DNA of 64,000 nt, taken from the NCBI GenBank assembly GCA_029931535.1, contig JAQPZY010001554.1, forward strand, positions 3,391,001-3,455,000, read 5' to 3'. Under the pieces are notes generated by a model. The model saw only the letters and a list, made by a program, of their open reading frames with translations, searched no databases and was not told the DNA's origin. The DNA comes from Margaritifera margaritifera. Taxonomy: Eukaryota; Mollusca; Bivalvia; Unionida; Margaritiferidae. The translations under genes were made by a program, and so were the position numbers. Positions 11,371 to 22,381 of the stretch are shown here, in pieces (the stretch's first letter is position 1; each line of letters opens with the position of its first letter).

Positions 11371-13457
11371 TGGAAAATGCAAGCTGAGATTCTGAAGCTC
11401 TTGCAGCTTTTTGCAAGTGCTAAATTTTTCAGCAATATACAGCAAATCATTAGTAAAACTCGTTTAAGTACATAAATTTGGCAAAATACACATGCATAAT
11501 TTAGAAAAGTAAAATGAAGCTTGCTTTGGCATTGATTGCTTTACTGTGAGATATGCTGTTTAGCATGAAGCTTAATACTATGGCCATTCAATTAACAATG
11601 TGGACATACATGTAGCTACTGATAATACACAGTATACTAGGGCACAACCATTATATTTTCATGGGAAAGTAGGCTCTCTTCACGCCCAACCATTTCATTC
11701 ACAATAACTGAAATATTTCTCCAATATTATCTTTACTTAGGTCAAATACTTTACTGTCTTCTCTTATGACTTGCTCTACTAGTACTGTTGGTAGGATTTC
11801 TGGACACAAATGTCTGTGTCACAATATCCTGACAATCCCCTAAAAACAAAATTGTTGTCCCTAACATATTATTGTGCAATCTGGTGAGGCTGTTTTTTTA
11901 TGAACCTCTGATGGTCCAAAATACAAACTTGGACATATGTGATCTTGATTAGTTTGGTGCTACAGCAATCAGTGTAAAACAAAAATGTTTCAGAAAAAAT
12001 TTAACCCTACTAATTTTGAAAATGGATCTATCTCACTTTATGAAGATTCAGCAGTTGTGATTAATGGTTGTTGGATAAAATTCCAATCTTTCATGATTCT
12101 TGGGGAAAGAATAAATTTGTAACTATCCATTCAAGCAATGGGTATCTTGTAGGTGCTGATTTCTACCAGTTCTTTTTGATTTTGTCAAACTGTAGCAGGG
12201 GATTTTTGCTGTGTCTTTTACACCTTTGTAAAAGGTTACTGATCTGTTTTTCAGTTTCCTTGGTTTAAGGGCTATCAAGCAACTTATTTAATATTGAGGT
12301 CATACTTCTTAGTGTGTGATCAGAATTAGATATAACCAACCAGGCTGCTCGCTTTTGGATTTTTTCAAGTTCATCCAATAATATTTGGGAGTTGGGGTCC
12401 CAAACTGTACATGCATATTATAGCATAGGCCCAACTAAATATCTGAAAGCTAATTCTTTCATATTTTGGGGGCAAGATGATAAGTAAGGTCTTAAGAGCC
12501 GAAAGTACAATTTGCCTTGGTGCTTATTTCTTGAATGTAAAGGTTCCATTTCAGATCGCTAGTACCTTTGACATCTAAATATTTTATTTGTTTGAGATTT
12601 TCTAAATAAGTTCCTTACAAGGAATATGACATGCTAATTTTTTGTTGTTATCATTTGCATTATATTCTATGTTGTGGTTTGGAATTACATGCCCCATATT
12701 TGTGCACATTAAAAATCACAATTCAGATATAAATAAGAAAAAAAGAAAAAAAATCAGCTGTACATCTGGTTTTTTAAATATAAAATGATAATAAAATTTA
12801 CAATTGAAACTGATAGGAACATAAAAAGTATTGCAGTTCCTTCTTACTCTAAACCTCTGGCTTACAGTACAGATTAATAAATGTAACTGGTAAGAATACC
12901 CACAAAATGGCCAGTAGAATAGGCTTTTGCAAGTTGATATTTCCTCCAGTCATGAAAAAATGCAAGCAGTAAAAAAAGTTAAATTCAAGTCCTGTAATTA
13001 AAAATTTAGTTTAAGAAGCAATAATGTTTGGATACATTCGGCTTTTGTAAGAATTTATTACAAATCTTGCATATTAGAACAGTACATTTTAACTGAATTA
13101 GAGAACACAAGCATTGAAAGTCTTTTATATTATTTTGTTGATTATTTGAGAAATTTAATTACAAATGGATTTTTATGAAATTCAATATAAAATTTCTTCA
13201 AGTCCAAACTAGTGAACATGACTCATCACACTAAATCAGGACACAAGAACTTAGTTACAGGGCAATATGCTATGCAATCTAAAAGAGCAAAGATAGTTGA
13301 TTTAGCAATCTCAAACAGTTCAGATCATACAGCTTGAATAATTTTAAAATCTTACACTGACTCAACAGCTTTTAGAAACACTTAGAAAGTTACAGGAATA
13401 TTTGTAGTTTTTATGTAAGAACTGTCTTGATAATAAAAGACCATCAACTGTACTTAC
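11371..13457. other. Intron 9 remainder, no feature recognised
   Basis: AT-rich unique-looking sequence between the 31-bp repeat and exon 9. I see no coding similarity, tRNA or clear repeat. Confidence 0.5.
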
Positions 13458-13648
13458 CATATAAGTAGTGATAATTATTATAGTAAATGCTGTGACTCCA
13501 GCAATAAATATATCTGGGTTGACCTCAGTCCCTGACCTTCCCATTATGGGTATAAACAACAGTAGCATACAATGTATGGAGTACAGCATCATCAACACTG
13601 GCAAGGATACTGAGACTAGATGCAGTAGAAGGAAGAAATAGTGCTTCT
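13458..13648 (-). CDS. ERMP1: ERMP1 exon 9: transmembrane helices and PIMGRSGTE motif
   Basis: Residues 547-610. Continues as EKHYFFLLLHLV, hydrophobic, then FIPIMGRSGTEVNPD, a stretch conserved in ERMP1, and another hydrophobic segment (FTIIIITTYM). Acceptor ATTTCAG, donor TATATG/GTAAGT. An 18-bp minisatellite begins 47 nt upstream of the acceptor. Confidence 0.91.
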
Positions 13649-13694
13649 CTGAAATATAAAATTACATTTATTTTATTGATCATTCACAAAAGTG

Positions 13695-14180
13695 CATCAT
13701 CATATACCACTGTATCATCGTATACCACTGTATCATCATATACCACTGTATCATCATATACTACTGTATCATCATATACCACTATATCATCCTATACCAC
13801 TGTATCATCCTATACCACTGTATCATCATATACCACTGTATCATCATATACCACTATATCATCCTATACCACTGTATCATCATATACCACTGTATCATTA
13901 TATACCACTGTATCATCATATACTGTATCATCATATACTGTATCATCATATACCAGTATATCATCCTATACCACAGTATCATCATATACAACTGTATCAT
14001 CATATACCACTGTATCATTATATACTACTGTAACATCATATACTGTATCATCATATACAACTGTATCATCATATACAACTGTATCATCATATACCACTGT
14101 ATCATCATATACCACTATATCATATACCACTGTATCATCATATACCACTATATCCTCATATACAACTGTATCATCATATA
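13695..14180 (+). repeat. 18-bp minisatellite, left part
   Basis: Unit TATCATCATATACCACTG, about 27 copies with variants. Being 18 bp and stop-free in several frames it yields spurious open frames on both strands. It is interrupted at 14180 by a DNA transposon and resumes at 15702. Confidence 0.95.
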
Positions 14181-15701
14181 CACCTCTCGCTCGATAACTT
14201 GCGCACAATAGGGTCCAAAAACATAGACCGCACTACAAGTGAGGGTGCGAGTTATCGGGAGACCTCAAAAAAGTTAAGAAGGGGATGCCATCCCCGCTTG
14301 GACATCGAGAAAAACTGCAGTGTGTGTGTGTGTGTGTGGGGGGGGGTAATGGGGCTGTTTAATGGCTGAATACTTGTTTTATAATTGCGTTGGGAATAAT
14401 TGTGAATAAAGAGCTCTTTTCTAAAGTTTGCTTTTTCATATAAATTACCTTTATTTTCAAGATAAACAACCTCTGAAAGATCATTAACAACAGCAGTCCA
14501 AGCGGTTTCAACAACACGTGGTACGCGAAAACATTGTGTATTATGTCACTGCTTTTTGTTGTTCTTGATTCACAACAAAACAAGATTCCTTTTTTTCAAA
14601 AACTAGGGACATTTATTTTGTTAAACAATGGTCAACATCGAAACTCGATTTATTTATTGTTCTATTAATAAAATATGAATGCCGTGAATTCATTGCAAGT
14701 AACAGTGACACTTCTTCTCATCTTTGAAGAAATCTCTGAGTGGCAATTTAGAAATTTTAAGTTTAATACAAACTCTGGAACTCACTTCTCCGTAATGAAC
14801 CGTATCTGTAAAACAGATTTTTATTCACCAAGTACTCATTTCGCTTGATTGCCTTACTATCTATGATCACATTTGTCAATGAGTAGGCTAATTTAAGGTA
14901 GGTTAATTATATTACTTACATAATAACATTTATAACAGTGTTTGATTGATCAATTGAAATGAGTTGACCTGACACATGGCCTTGACCGCTAGCACTTATG
15001 CAGGTAGGATTTGCACACTTTTTACTTTTCTTTTATTCCACCCCTTTTATTTGATTTGATATAAAAGACGTAACTAACATGATAATACTAAGCAGATGTG
15101 CTTTTAACTGAGTGCAACAACACAACAAATACTTCCACAAGTCCGAGATAAAAAACGGTTGGCACTTAGTTAGGTTCTCATGGAAACGCTCGAGGACATA
15201 GCTGTGACAGTTGAATGATATTTTTCACGTTTGAATACAAGAGGGCATATTGCATTTATAATGATTACACTGAAACTGAATTAAAAGATAAAACTAAAAC
15301 ACAAATTTCACTTGACAAAACGTATTTAATTGGTATTTATTTTTTTAAGTGATACCACCAGTAGGAATTAGTCACATTATCATTGATCGAAATTTCATCG
15401 AATATTGTGTGTACAGTGAACTGAGAATGTTGTTTGGAAAGAAAATTGAACAAAATATATGACTTCTTATTAAAAGTTGAAAATTTCATGATGTTGATTC
15501 AAATTTCCATTTACTAATCACTGTTTTTGATGATAAAACGAGCGATATATCAAGGTTTCATTTACTAATTTTGATCGTGATTTTTTCACGTTCAACAAAC
15601 AGGGGCCAAATTTTTTTTGTTGTATTTTCCAGTTTAAAAAAATGGGATCCATGCCTGACCCCATGTTATAAGCGGGTTCGCGAGTTATTGAGGGAGTGGT
15701 G
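14181..15701. mobile_element. Non-autonomous Tigger/pogo-like element, 1521 bp
   Basis: Inserted inside the 18-bp minisatellite. Both sides are flanked by TA (14179-14180 and 15702-15703). The left end reads CACCTCTCGCTCGATAACTT. The right end, complemented, reads CACCACTCCCTCAATAACTC, an imperfect TIR of about 26 bp. A second inverted copy of the end motif (GTGCGAGTTATCGGGAG) occurs at about 14246. No transposase was found inside. The TA duplication and CTCGATAACTCGCG-type ends fit Tigger/pogo. Confidence 0.82.
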
Positions 15702-15766
15702 TACCACTGTATCATCATATACCACTGTATCATCATATACCACTGTATCATCATATAACACTGAGT
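15702..15766 (+). repeat. 18-bp minisatellite, right part
   Basis: Just over three further units of the same 18-bp repeat, continuing the array across the inserted element. Confidence 0.93.
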
Positions 15767-15857
15767 TAAGCACATGAATTGAATTATAAATCTAAAACAA
15801 ATTCAGGATATGTAAATACAGATCAACACATTCTCCAAGCAGACATAATAGTTACAT

Positions 15858-15955
15858 CCCTATACACTAACTCATAGGTCACTGAATGTTATAACACGTT
15901 TCTCTCTATACACTAACTCACTGATCACGGAATGTTATAACACATTTCTCTCTAT
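15858..15955 (+). repeat. Short direct duplication
   Basis: Two copies of a segment of about 47 bp (CACTAACTCA ... GAATGTTATAACAC ... TTTCTCTCTAT) lie next to each other with a few differences. Confidence 0.7.
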
Positions 15956-16307
15956 CATGTGCTCATTGGTAGCTGCTACAAATAATATAATTGCGCAATA
16001 TATGGATGAATATGGTCAGTATATGGAAACTTACACAAAGCATACTAAACTTCTGCTCTATTTTCATCAAATTAATTGCCACATTTTCCTTTCAAATGGT
16101 GATTATTTTGCCCTGAATGATTGCTGACCTTTGAATTCTCCTGTGTGAACAGAATAAAATGATTTGTAATGCAGTCTAACTGTTGATTATCATATTGTCT
16201 CACCTGTAATTAACAGAGGCAATGCAACACCCCATGACATACCTTTAACATTTTAGTCAATTCATCACCAAAGGTTCAGTGGTCCCTCAATATAAAGCTC
16301 ATCAGAA

Positions 16308-16545
16308 TGCTGAGGTCCTCATATGATACATAGGTAAAGTAATTGATCGTAAGCTGATGTCCTTGATCTTTTGCTGAGGTCCTCATATGACACATGGGTA
16401 AAGTAATTGATCCTATGCTGAGGTCTTCATATGATATATGGGTATAGTAATTGATCCTATGCTGAGGTCCTCATATGATATATGGGTATAGTAATTGATC
16501 CTATGCTGAGGTCCTCATATAAAACATGGGTAAAGTAATTTATCA
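16308..16545 (+). repeat. About 44-bp minisatellite, 5 copies
   Basis: GCTGAGGTCCTCATATGATA recurs at a spacing of about 44 bp, with one longer first interval. Units end in GTAATTGATCCTAT. Confidence 0.85.
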
Positions 16546-17470
16546 TATGCAATTGATTAAACTTAGTTTTATGAATTTTCTCTAAATTTATTTCACTTGA
16601 TTTTAGTTTTTGACTGATGAGAATCAACCACAACATGCTTTAACCTTATTAAATACCCTTCTTGTGATGTTGTGTACAACATATCCCATTATGGCACATA
16701 CATGCTTTTAACATGCCTTGGTATAAGGTGGTCTCACTTACAACATGGGTCACTTGTATAGCTCCCATGAAAACTTCATAATGAGGGAGCACTGTTTATC
16801 TGAGTTTACACACGGGCATATTAAGGTGTCTGACAGATAAGACATTCAAAGCAAATTCAGGAAATACTGCCACATTAGCCTCCCCACCCCCCTCCATTAC
16901 CGAGTTTTGACCTTTTGGTCACTCAAGGTATTCTGTGTTCAGATCAACCTATTTGCAAAAACTGCTGACAATATATAGATTCATCTAGAAGACAGTTAAA
17001 GATATATAGTTTTTAATATTAGTTTTAATACATATATGAAATTTATGAAATGAGGTGAATAGTACAGAATGCCATAGACACTTGCTGAGAAGAACATCAT
17101 TGTATTAGTCAACATGCTTCATAAATATCAATCAAATGAATACAAGTTAGCGATTTTTTTGATCATTTGAAATGTAAGGAGTTTACATTACTTAACAATG
17201 TTGTTTTGTGATGCTGATAGGTGTTATGTAAAAATCTTTTAAATAATATATCGTGAATTTATGATAATCATAATCATAATGCTTAGTGTTATGTGATTAA
17301 AAAATGAAGATACAGTATCAACTTTAGGCTAAATATGAGCAGTGTATACCCAGATCCATTGTACTATTCTGTGGAAACAAATTTGAGCGAACACTGTACA
17401 CCTGAAACCATTAGTTGAAGGAACTGGATAGATCCTCCTCTTTCACACAATGGTAGATCTAGGTACAATT

Positions 17471-19100
17471 CTCCTTCACTATAAAGAATCTCAGCATAAC
17501 ATAGTCCACTATAAAGAATCTCAGTATAGCACAGTCCTTGCTTTCTCACTATAAAGCATCTCAGTATAGCACAGTCCTTGCTTTCTCACTATAAAGCATC
17601 TCAGTATAGCACAGTCCTTGCTTTCTCACTATAAAGCATCTCGGTATAACACAGTCCTTGCTTTCTCACTATAAAGCATCTCGGTATAACACAGTCCTTG
17701 CTTTCTCACTATAAAGCATCTCAGTATAATACAGTCCGTGCTTCCTCACTATAAAGCATCTCAGTATAACACAGTCCATGCTTTCTCACTATAAAGCATC
17801 TCAGTATAACACAGTCTGTGCTTCCTCATTATAAAGCATATCAGTATAACATGATCCATGCTTTCTCATCATAAAGAATCTCAGTATAACATGGTCTATG
17901 CTTTCTCATTATAAAGCATCTCAGTATAACATGGTCTATGCTTTCTCATTATAAAGCATCTCAGTATAACATGGTCTATGCTTTCTCATTATAAAGCATC
18001 TCAGTATAACATGGTCTATGCTTTCTCATTATAAAGCATCTCAGTATAACATGATCTATGCTTTCTCATTATAAAGCATCTCAGTATAACATGGTCTATG
18101 CTTTCTCATTATAAAGCATCTCAGTATAACATGGTCTATGCTTTCTCATTATAAAGCATCTCAGTATAACATGGTTCATGTTCCCCCACTATAAGGCATC
18201 TCAGTATAATACAGTCCATGCTTTCTCACTATAAAGCATCTCGGTATAATACAGTCCATGCTTTCTCACTATAAAGCATCTCAGTATAACATGGTCTATG
18301 CTTTCTCATTATAAAGCATCTCAGTATAACATGGTTCATGTTCCCCCACTATAAGGCATCTCAGTATAATACAGTCCATGCTTTCTCACTATAAAGCATC
18401 TCGGTATAATACAGTCCATGCTTTCTCACTATAAAGCATCTCAGTATAACATGGTCTATGCTTTCTCACTATAAAGCATCTCAGTATAATACAGTCCATG
18501 CTTTCTCACTATAAAGCATCTCGGTATAATACAGTCCATGCTTTCTCACTATAAAGCATCTCGGTATAACACAGTCCATGCTTTCTCACTATAAAGCATC
18601 TCAGTATAACACAGTCCATGCTTCCTCACTATAAAGCATATCAGTATAACATGATCCATGCTTTCTCATCATAAAGCATCTCAGTATAACATGGTCTATG
18701 CTTTCTCATTATAAAGCATCTCAGTATAACATGGTTCATGTTCCCCCACTATAAGGCATCTCAGTATAATACAGTCCATGCTTTCTCACTATAAAGCATC
18801 TCAGTATAACAGTCCATGCTTCCTCACTATAAAGCACCTCAGTATAACACAGTCCATGTTTTCTCACCATAAAGCATCTTAGCATAACACAGTCCATGCT
18901 TCCTCACTATAAAGCATCCCAGTATAACATGGTTCATGTTACCCACAATAAGGCATCTCAGTATAACACAGTCAATGTTTTCTCATTATAAAGCATCTCA
19001 GTATAACACAGTCCCTGCTTCCTCACTATAAAGCATCTCAGTATAACATGGTACATGTTTACCCTCACTACAAAGCAACTCAGTATAACACAGTACATGA
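17471..19100 (+). repeat. 40-bp satellite-like array, about 41 copies
   Basis: Unit CTTTCTCACTATAAAGCATC plus TCAGTATAACACAGTCCATG. Variants (TAGCACAGTCCTTG, ATGGTCTATG, ATGGTTCATGTTCCCCCAC) occur in blocks, so the array has higher-order structure. Lies in ERMP1 intron 8. No flanking element ends were seen. Confidence 0.95.
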
Positions 19101-19348
19101 TATAACATGAGTATGATCATGGAATCATTGCAGCAGTCAAAAATCACCTTTAGGCACCATTTGTGCCTTATCATGGATGTAAGAGACCAATCAAATAATA
19201 ATGTTGATTATGTTTTTCCAGGTATCACTACACTAATTAACTTATAATTTCCTTCATTTTTCTATACTTTTTATGATTTCCAGTGCACTATCTTTCTTAT
19301 GTTTGACACTAACCTGGACACAACATATCACAAGATAAGCATAGGTTA

Positions 19349-19546
19349 CAGTGTATACTCTTGTATAAGCTGGGTCCAAATGCAAACAACATTATGCGCC
19401 AGCAGATCAGGGTCTATGTTGTTTGTTCTACTGATTAGTCCTTACAAACTGCATAGACCCAGATCTGCTGGCGCATTATGCGACGGCAGATCTGGGTCTA
19501 TGCAGTTTGCAGTTCGTATTGGCTTATACGCAAGTATATGCGGTAT
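19349..19546 (-). mobile_element. Double-palindrome MITE, copy 2
   Basis: Same two-hairpin element in the opposite order to copies 1, 4 and 7: the GATCAGGG module comes first and the GATCTGGG module second. It has the GCGCATTATGC loop and ends TTATACGCAAGTATATGCGG. Confidence 0.88.
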
Positions 19547-20389
19547 GTTGCATTTTCTGAAACTAGTGGCACCTGAATGAAATGACTGCAAATTTAATTT
19601 AAGTGATCTTTCTGGAACCAGTCAAATCACACCTGTTTTCTTTGTCAACCAATGCAAATACTAACATGTTGAACTCAAAAAACAGTTTATTTTCTGTTTA
19701 GGTTTAAATGCTGCTTTCTATTTAATGCAAGTAACATTCTTTGCTAGTTAGGAAATGACCAGGAAAAGATCAGATAAAACATATTACTGATTTTCTTTGG
19801 GACTACAATAGGATGCAATAACAGCTCATTTGCTCAATTAGTGTAGTGATACCTTTCAGTGTTGGACATGCATATCAACATTGGAGATTTTCTCTTTCTT
19901 ACATCACATGACCCACCATTTCAAAAACACAGTGCACACACTTTGACATATACATGTACTCCCTAGTTTCTATTATCACTGTATCATTCTTTAACAAAGT
20001 GATCAAGAGATTAATTGCAAACAATTTAGATCCCAACACCTGCAGTGGTTGAAGCAAGTCACTTTGTACTGATCAGTCTACCAACAAATTCTGTAGTCTG
20101 GTTTTGAATTGACAATGACACTTTTTATTAAAAAAAAAAATATGCATATTAATGTTGAATAAAGCAAAATCAACTCTAAATTAAATTTAAATCAAGAAGT
20201 ATATTAGCATTTTCTTATTTTGTTTTATCTCTGTGATAAGTGTATAATAAATATTTTGACTTGTTCACAAATTTGTATCACTGAGCCAGCCTGGTGCAGT
20301 AAATAATATTGCAACTAGCTATTAGTGATGGGTGCATTGCAAAAAGCCCCATTCACCATAATTTGCTCTGTGGACCTTAAACTGAGGAG

Positions 20390-21680
20390 CTAGTGTTGTG
20401 AAACCAAAGTTAGAAAAAGACAAACATTCAGGGACCACAACTCTTAAATGATAATGTGGAAATCTGTAAATCCAACTCCTTCAAAGTCTCATCAACATAA
20501 AGATGCATAAAAAAAATTGGTTGAAATCCAACATTTCTTCGTAAACTTATGCAGTGGAAATCAAAGTTCGCAGGATGGGCAATCAGGGGCTATAACTCTT
20601 CTAAATGATAATGTGGAATGCTGGAAATTAAACTCAATCAAGATCAAATCAATATAAGGTAGCATACCAAATTTGGTAGAAATCCAACAATCCTTAGTTA
20701 TGTAGTGCTGCAGAAACCAAAGTCAGGAGGGCAGGCAATCAGGAGCCATAACTCTTCTAAATGATAATATGGAACACTCAAATGAAATTCCTTTAAGGCC
20801 TCATGAATATAAAACTGCTCGCCAAATTTGGTTGAAATCCAATAGTCCTTGGCAAATTAAAGCAGCAGAAACCAAATTCAAGAGGCAGGAAAATCTAAGG
20901 CCATAACTCCTGAAATGATGTTGTGATATACTTGAAACAAGAACCATACATGGTCTTACCAATATAAAGGTGCATGATAAATTTGATTAAACTCCAAAAT
21001 CCTTAGTAAAGTCATTCTGCAGAAACCAATGTTAGGAAAATGGGAAATCAGGGCCCATAACTCATGTAAATGATGTTCTGGACCACTGGAAATCAAACTT
21101 ATTTACAGTCTCCTCAATATAGTAATGCATGCCAAATTTGAAATCCAACAATCCTTAGTAAAGTAATACTGCAGAAATCAATAACTCCTTTAAATGATGT
21201 TGTGGAATGCTGGAAATTTAACTCATTCAAGGTCTAATTAATATAAAGCATAATACAAAATCTTGTTGAATTCCAAGAAAACATAGTAAAGTTATGCTGC
21301 AGAAGCCAATGTCAGGAGGACAGTCAATCAGGGAATATAACTCCTGTAAAGGCATTGGAGAATGCTGGAAATCAAAATCATACATGATTTGATCAATATA
21401 AAACTGCACACCAAATCTGGTTGAATTCCAACAAACATTGGTAAAGTTTCACCTTGGAAACCAAAGTCAAGAGGACACAACTTCTGTATATGGTGTTGTG
21501 GAACTCTGGAAATCAAACTCATTCAAGGTCTGACCAATATAAAACTGCCTAGCAAAAATACCGCTAAAATTCATCAATCCCTGGTACAGTTAAGCTGTGG
21601 AAATGAAAGTCGAAGAACAGGCAATCTGGGGTCATAACACCTCTAACTGTTGACACAGAAGACTGGAAATTCAACTTTTG
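20390..21680 (+). repeat. About 155-bp degenerate tandem array, 8-9 copies
   Basis: Repeated blocks follow the order CATAACTC, AATGAT(A/G)TTGTGGA, TGGAAATCAAACTC, TCAATATAAA, CCAAATTTGGTTGAA, CAATCCTTAGTAAAG and GCAGAAACCAA. Spacings between the TGTGGA landmarks are about 120-160 bp. Strongly diverged and so old. No recognised tail. Confidence 0.8.
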
Positions 21681-22124
21681 AGATAAGTTTCAGTGTAAAC
21701 CTGACTTTTGATGCTCTTTCTGCTGCTTGTTTTAAAGTTACATCTGTACTCACAATACACCATTTTGACTTCAATTCTCAGTTTTTGTGAGAAAAAAAAC
21801 AACATTTTTCATTATGCATCCATGTTGGATAGAAAAATTCCATCCTCAGGATCAGAACTTTTCTATTCTACATTGACACATATGAAGGATTCTATCAATC
21901 CATTGAGTTGATTCCTTTTATGTTATTTTTTGCATATAAAAATAAACCAACTGCTTGCAGCATGACAATGATATCTGAAATTCAAATTGGTAACAAAGAT
22001 AGCAGCGAGAGTTCAAATGTCAGTAAATGTTTCAAAATATGCAGAATATCATACAAACATTTATACAAATTTCAAAATAAATCTCTATTAACATTTTTGC
22101 ACATATATTTGGCTCTGACCATAC

Positions 22125-22305
22125 CTTTCCAGTTTACTTTTAAGAACTTGGCAGTTTGATCTCTGAGAATAAAAGGACCGAGAAGGTTTAAAAAAGGCAT
22201 GTAGGCTGATCCTAGTCCATTAAGGGTAAGCAGTAACGTTAAGAGGGCCCATATGAGTAGGCTGGCTTCAAAGAACAGGGACTCCACAAACCAGGGATCA
22301 TGTCT
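22125..22305 (-). CDS. ERMP1: ERMP1 exon 8: transmembrane helices, two candidate donors
   Basis: Residues 487-546 plus 1 nt. Starts RHDPWFVESLFFEASLLIWA and carries hydrophobic segments and FILRDQTAKFLK. The acceptor is TTGTTACAG. I chose the donor after 22125 (GGAAAG/GTATGG) because it joins exon 9 in frame. A second GT 13 nt upstream (exon end 22138, TTAAAA/GTAAAC) would shift the frame and meet TAG in exon 9. The 19-bp minisatellite starts 76 nt upstream of the acceptor. Confidence 0.88.
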
Positions 22306-22381
22306 CTGTAACAAAAAGAAATAAATGAAGTAAAATCTATGATGTGAAGTGAATTGTGAATAACTGCTTTAACTGATTTTT

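Noticed and set aside
13676..14208. Long open frames (173, 113 and 80 codons) over the 18-bp repeat on both strands
   Set aside because: They exist only because the unit lacks stop codons and its length is a multiple of three. There is no non-repeat protein content.
17471..19100. Possible CRISPR-like array with regular spacing
   Set aside because: Units are directly adjacent with no unique spacers, no cas genes occur, and the context is a eukaryotic intron. The same holds for the 73-bp and 62-bp arrays.
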